From Mesorhizobium qingshengii (lineage in GTDB: Bacteria; Pseudomonadota; Alphaproteobacteria; Rhizobiales; Rhizobiaceae): DNA of 64,000 nt. Below are positions 62,340 through 64,000 of this stretch, piece by piece (within the stretch, counting starts at the first letter, position 1; every line of letters begins with the position of its first letter). The notes under the pieces were generated by a model. It was not told the DNA's origin. It was given only the letters and a program-made list of their open reading frames with translations, and searched no databases. The position numbers were made by a program, and so were the translations under genes. The stretch spans positions 28,690 through 92,689 of the forward strand of contig NZ_FMXM01000026.1 of NCBI RefSeq assembly GCF_900103325.1. The letters run 5' to 3'.

Positions 62340-63598
62340 CGGGCTGGTCACGCCGGCGGGTATTGAAGGCGGCGCTGTCCACGGCGGCGGCGCTCGGCTC
62401 CGCCCCGATCGCGCCGACCGCCCGCGCCGCCGAGGCGCCGCATTTTCGGCGCGGCGTCAACGCCTGGCCCTGGTTTTCGCTGACACGTGAATTTCCGGCA
62501 CCTCGCACCGATTACGGCTGGCCGCCATTCCAGTCGCAACGGCCGGTTCCGACATCGGCCGACCTGCGCCGGTTGCGCGAGACCGGACTGGATTTCATCC
62601 GCTTGCCCGTCGATCCCGGCCCCTTCCTGGCGGCCGACGCCACGTCCCGCGGCCAGTTGCTGGACATGCTGGACAAGGCCGTCACCGCCACGCTCGACGC
62701 CGATCTCGGCATCATCGTCAACGTGCAGGCCAACGGTGCCACCCATTATTGGAACCCTGACCGCATGGTCTCCAGCACCGCCGCGCCCGCCTTCGATCTT
62801 TACCGGGGGCTGATCGGCGAGCTTGCCGGCAGGCTGGAGCGGTTCCAGCCGGGCAAGGTGGCGCTCGAGCCGGTCAACGAACCGCCGCAGGCCTGCGCGT
62901 CCAACGTCTGGTCGCAGGTCCAGCACGCGCTTCTGACCGCGGCAAGGGCATCCTCCGCGACCCTGCCGCTGGTCGTCACCGGAGGCTGCGGCTCGATGGT
63001 CGGCGGGCTGACCGCGCTCGATCCGGCGCCGCTGTCGCCGTTCGAGCCGATCCTGTTCACCTTCCATTTCTACGAACCCTACCTGTTCAGCCATCAAGGC
63101 GCGCCGTGGATGCGCGAGCCCGTCTACCGTTCGCTCAACAACGTGCCATGGCCGGCATCCGCCGGCTCGTTGGAAGGGACGCTGGCGTCCGTCAGGGCGC
63201 GTATGGCCAAGGACACCGAAACGACCGACGAGGCCAAGCGCGCCGCCTATGCGGAAACCGAGCGCGTGCTGAAGGTCTATTTCGACGCCCAGCCCGACCG
63301 GGGCTTCGTCGACAGATATCTGCGCCAGGTTCGCGCCTGGGGCGACGTCCATGGCCTTGAGCCGGAACGCATCGTCATGGGCGAGTTCGGCGCGCTGCGC
63401 ACCGACGCCCGCTATGTGGCCGCGCCCAACCCCGATCGCGCGCGCTACATCGCCGACGTGCGCCAGGGCGCCGAGGATCTCGGCTTTGCCTGGGCATTCT
63501 GGAATCTCTTCGACGGCATGGGGATGATGGACGACACCACGCGGGCGCTGGACCCCGCCATCATCGACGCGCTTGGCCTGACCATGCCGGCGGACTAG
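62336..63598 (+). CDS. Tat-exported GH5 family glycosidase (cellulase-like)
   Basis: 420 aa. Twin-arginine signal SRRRVLKAALSTAAALGSAP. (beta/alpha)8 barrel of GH5: ETGLDFIRLPVDPGPFL, acid/base Glu in KVALEPVNEPP (~res 181), FTFHFYEPY and nucleophile Glu in IVMGEFGALR (~349), so the catalytic pair is intact. It likely trims a periplasmic or secreted beta-glucan or exopolysaccharide, as endoglucanases do in cellulose operons. Coupled to the upstream glycosyltransferase by ATGA. Confidence 0.9.
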   Translation: MTGWSRRRVLKAALSTAAALGSAPIAPTARAAEAPHFRRGVNAWPWFSLTREFPAPRTDYGWPPFQSQRPVPTSADLRRLRETGLDFIRLPVDPGPFLAADATSRGQLLDMLDKAVTATLDADLGIIVNVQANGATHYWNPDRMVSSTAAPAFDLYRGLIGELAGRLERFQPGKVALEPVNEPPQACASNVWSQVQHALLTAARASSATLPLVVTGGCGSMVGGLTALDPAPLSPFEPILFTFHFYEPYLFSHQGAPWMREPVYRSLNNVPWPASAGSLEGTLASVRARMAKDTETTDEAKRAAYAETERVLKVYFDAQPDRGFVDRYLRQVRAWGDVHGLEPERIVMGEFGALRTDARYVAAPNPDRARYIADVRQGAEDLGFAWAFWNLFDGMGMMDDTTRALDPAIIDALGLTMPAD

Positions 63599-63694
63599 AG
63601 TCAAAAACCCAATCACTCCGAACGAGCTCGACCCGAAGTCGACTCACGTCTTCCACGAAGCGAACGGCAACTTTGCGCCGGTGGGTTCAATAGG

Positions 63695-64000
63695 TCATTG
63701 CAACACCTTCTGTAGCCTATCGGCGGGCGTTTCGAAGTCCAGGATTTTTCGGGGGCGCTGATTGAGCCGCAGGGCAACGGCGTTGAGTTGGTCCTGCGAG
63801 ACGTGGGAGAAGTTGGTAGCTCTGGGGAAATACTGCCTGAGCAGACCGTTGGTATTTTCGTTGCTGCCGCGCTGCCAGGGAAGGCGCGGATCGCAGAAGT
63901 AGACCTGTAGGTCGGTGGCAACGGTGAAGCTCTTGTGCCGAGCCATCTCCTTGCCCTGGTCCCATGTCAACGAGCGCCGCAACTCTTCGGGCAATGTGCT
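63695..64000 (-). mobile_element. IS30 family transposase, C-terminal part (runs past window end)
   Basis: About 102 codons. DDE-region motifs of IS30: SLTWDQGKEMARH (second Asp), FCDPRLPWQRGSNENTNGLL (catalytic Glu) and RQYFPRATNF. The frame is open to position 64000, so the gene starts beyond the window. The element's end should lie in 63600-63694; I cannot define the inverted repeat or target duplication with only one end. Confidence 0.88.

Overview
The window is high-GC alphaproteobacterial DNA that looks like a Mesorhizobium chromosome. The best clue is three paralogues of the DUF680 small exported protein, a family described essentially only from Mesorhizobium. BA14K and DUF1236 exported proteins, rhizobium-style intergenic palindromes, a GTTC-N7-GTTC SOS box and FNR/FixK-type boxes agree with this. 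I see no rRNA, tRNA or CRISPR array. Gene density is high, and most genes are single or in two- to four-gene operons.

Layout. 0-6 kb: small exported or stress-type proteins (DUF2934, DUF680, BA14K), a DoxX membrane protein and a metallo-beta-lactamase-fold/TPR operon. 6-11.4 kb: a compact biosynthetic locus of a Pls/PosA-type single-module NRPS (A-T-membrane-LbH), a polyamine-acetyltransferase-like GNAT and an EntD-type phosphopantetheinyl transferase, coupled by TTGA overlaps. A KamA-like lysine aminomutase lies convergently beside it. 12.8-24.8 kb: acyl-CoA synthetase, an SDR/SDR/tautomerase operon facing a LysR regulator, a CHASE-GGDEF-EAL protein, a second LysR gene, an F420-reductase-like protein, and a glutathionyl-hydroquinone reductase coupled to an esterase. 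25-37 kb: several GSTs, an ABC-F protein, LysE, a third LysR gene, a degenerate HtrA-like protein and YghU. 37-50 kb: many small membrane or exported proteins, YedK, an SOS-box-controlled small gene, an isochorismatase-like hydrolase, a WD40 membrane protein, exonuclease III and an alpha/beta hydrolase.

50.3-56 kb is an NHEJ locus: Ku, a BRCT-like/TPR protein translationally coupled to Ku, and LigD. It is interrupted by a GIY-YIG nuclease gene lying between two 60-bp inverted repeats, each of which can itself fold into a hairpin. 57-63.6 kb is an exopolysaccharide-type locus: CelD-like GNAT, flippase, two glycosyltransferases and a Tat-exported GH5 glycosidase. A partial IS30 transposase ends the window.

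The observations most likely to be new are: (1) two tiny ORFs, at 46793 (+) and 57022 (-), whose peptides share a lasso-type YxxPxL leader motif but have no maturation genes nearby; (2) the palindrome-flanked GIY-YIG element in the NHEJ locus, with a related solo hairpin at 49473-49503; (3) the three-gene Pls-type locus; and (4) the BRCT-like/TPR partner of Ku. Several starts were moved from the longest ORF because a ribosome binding site decides them. Functions come from recognised motifs only; no database search was possible.
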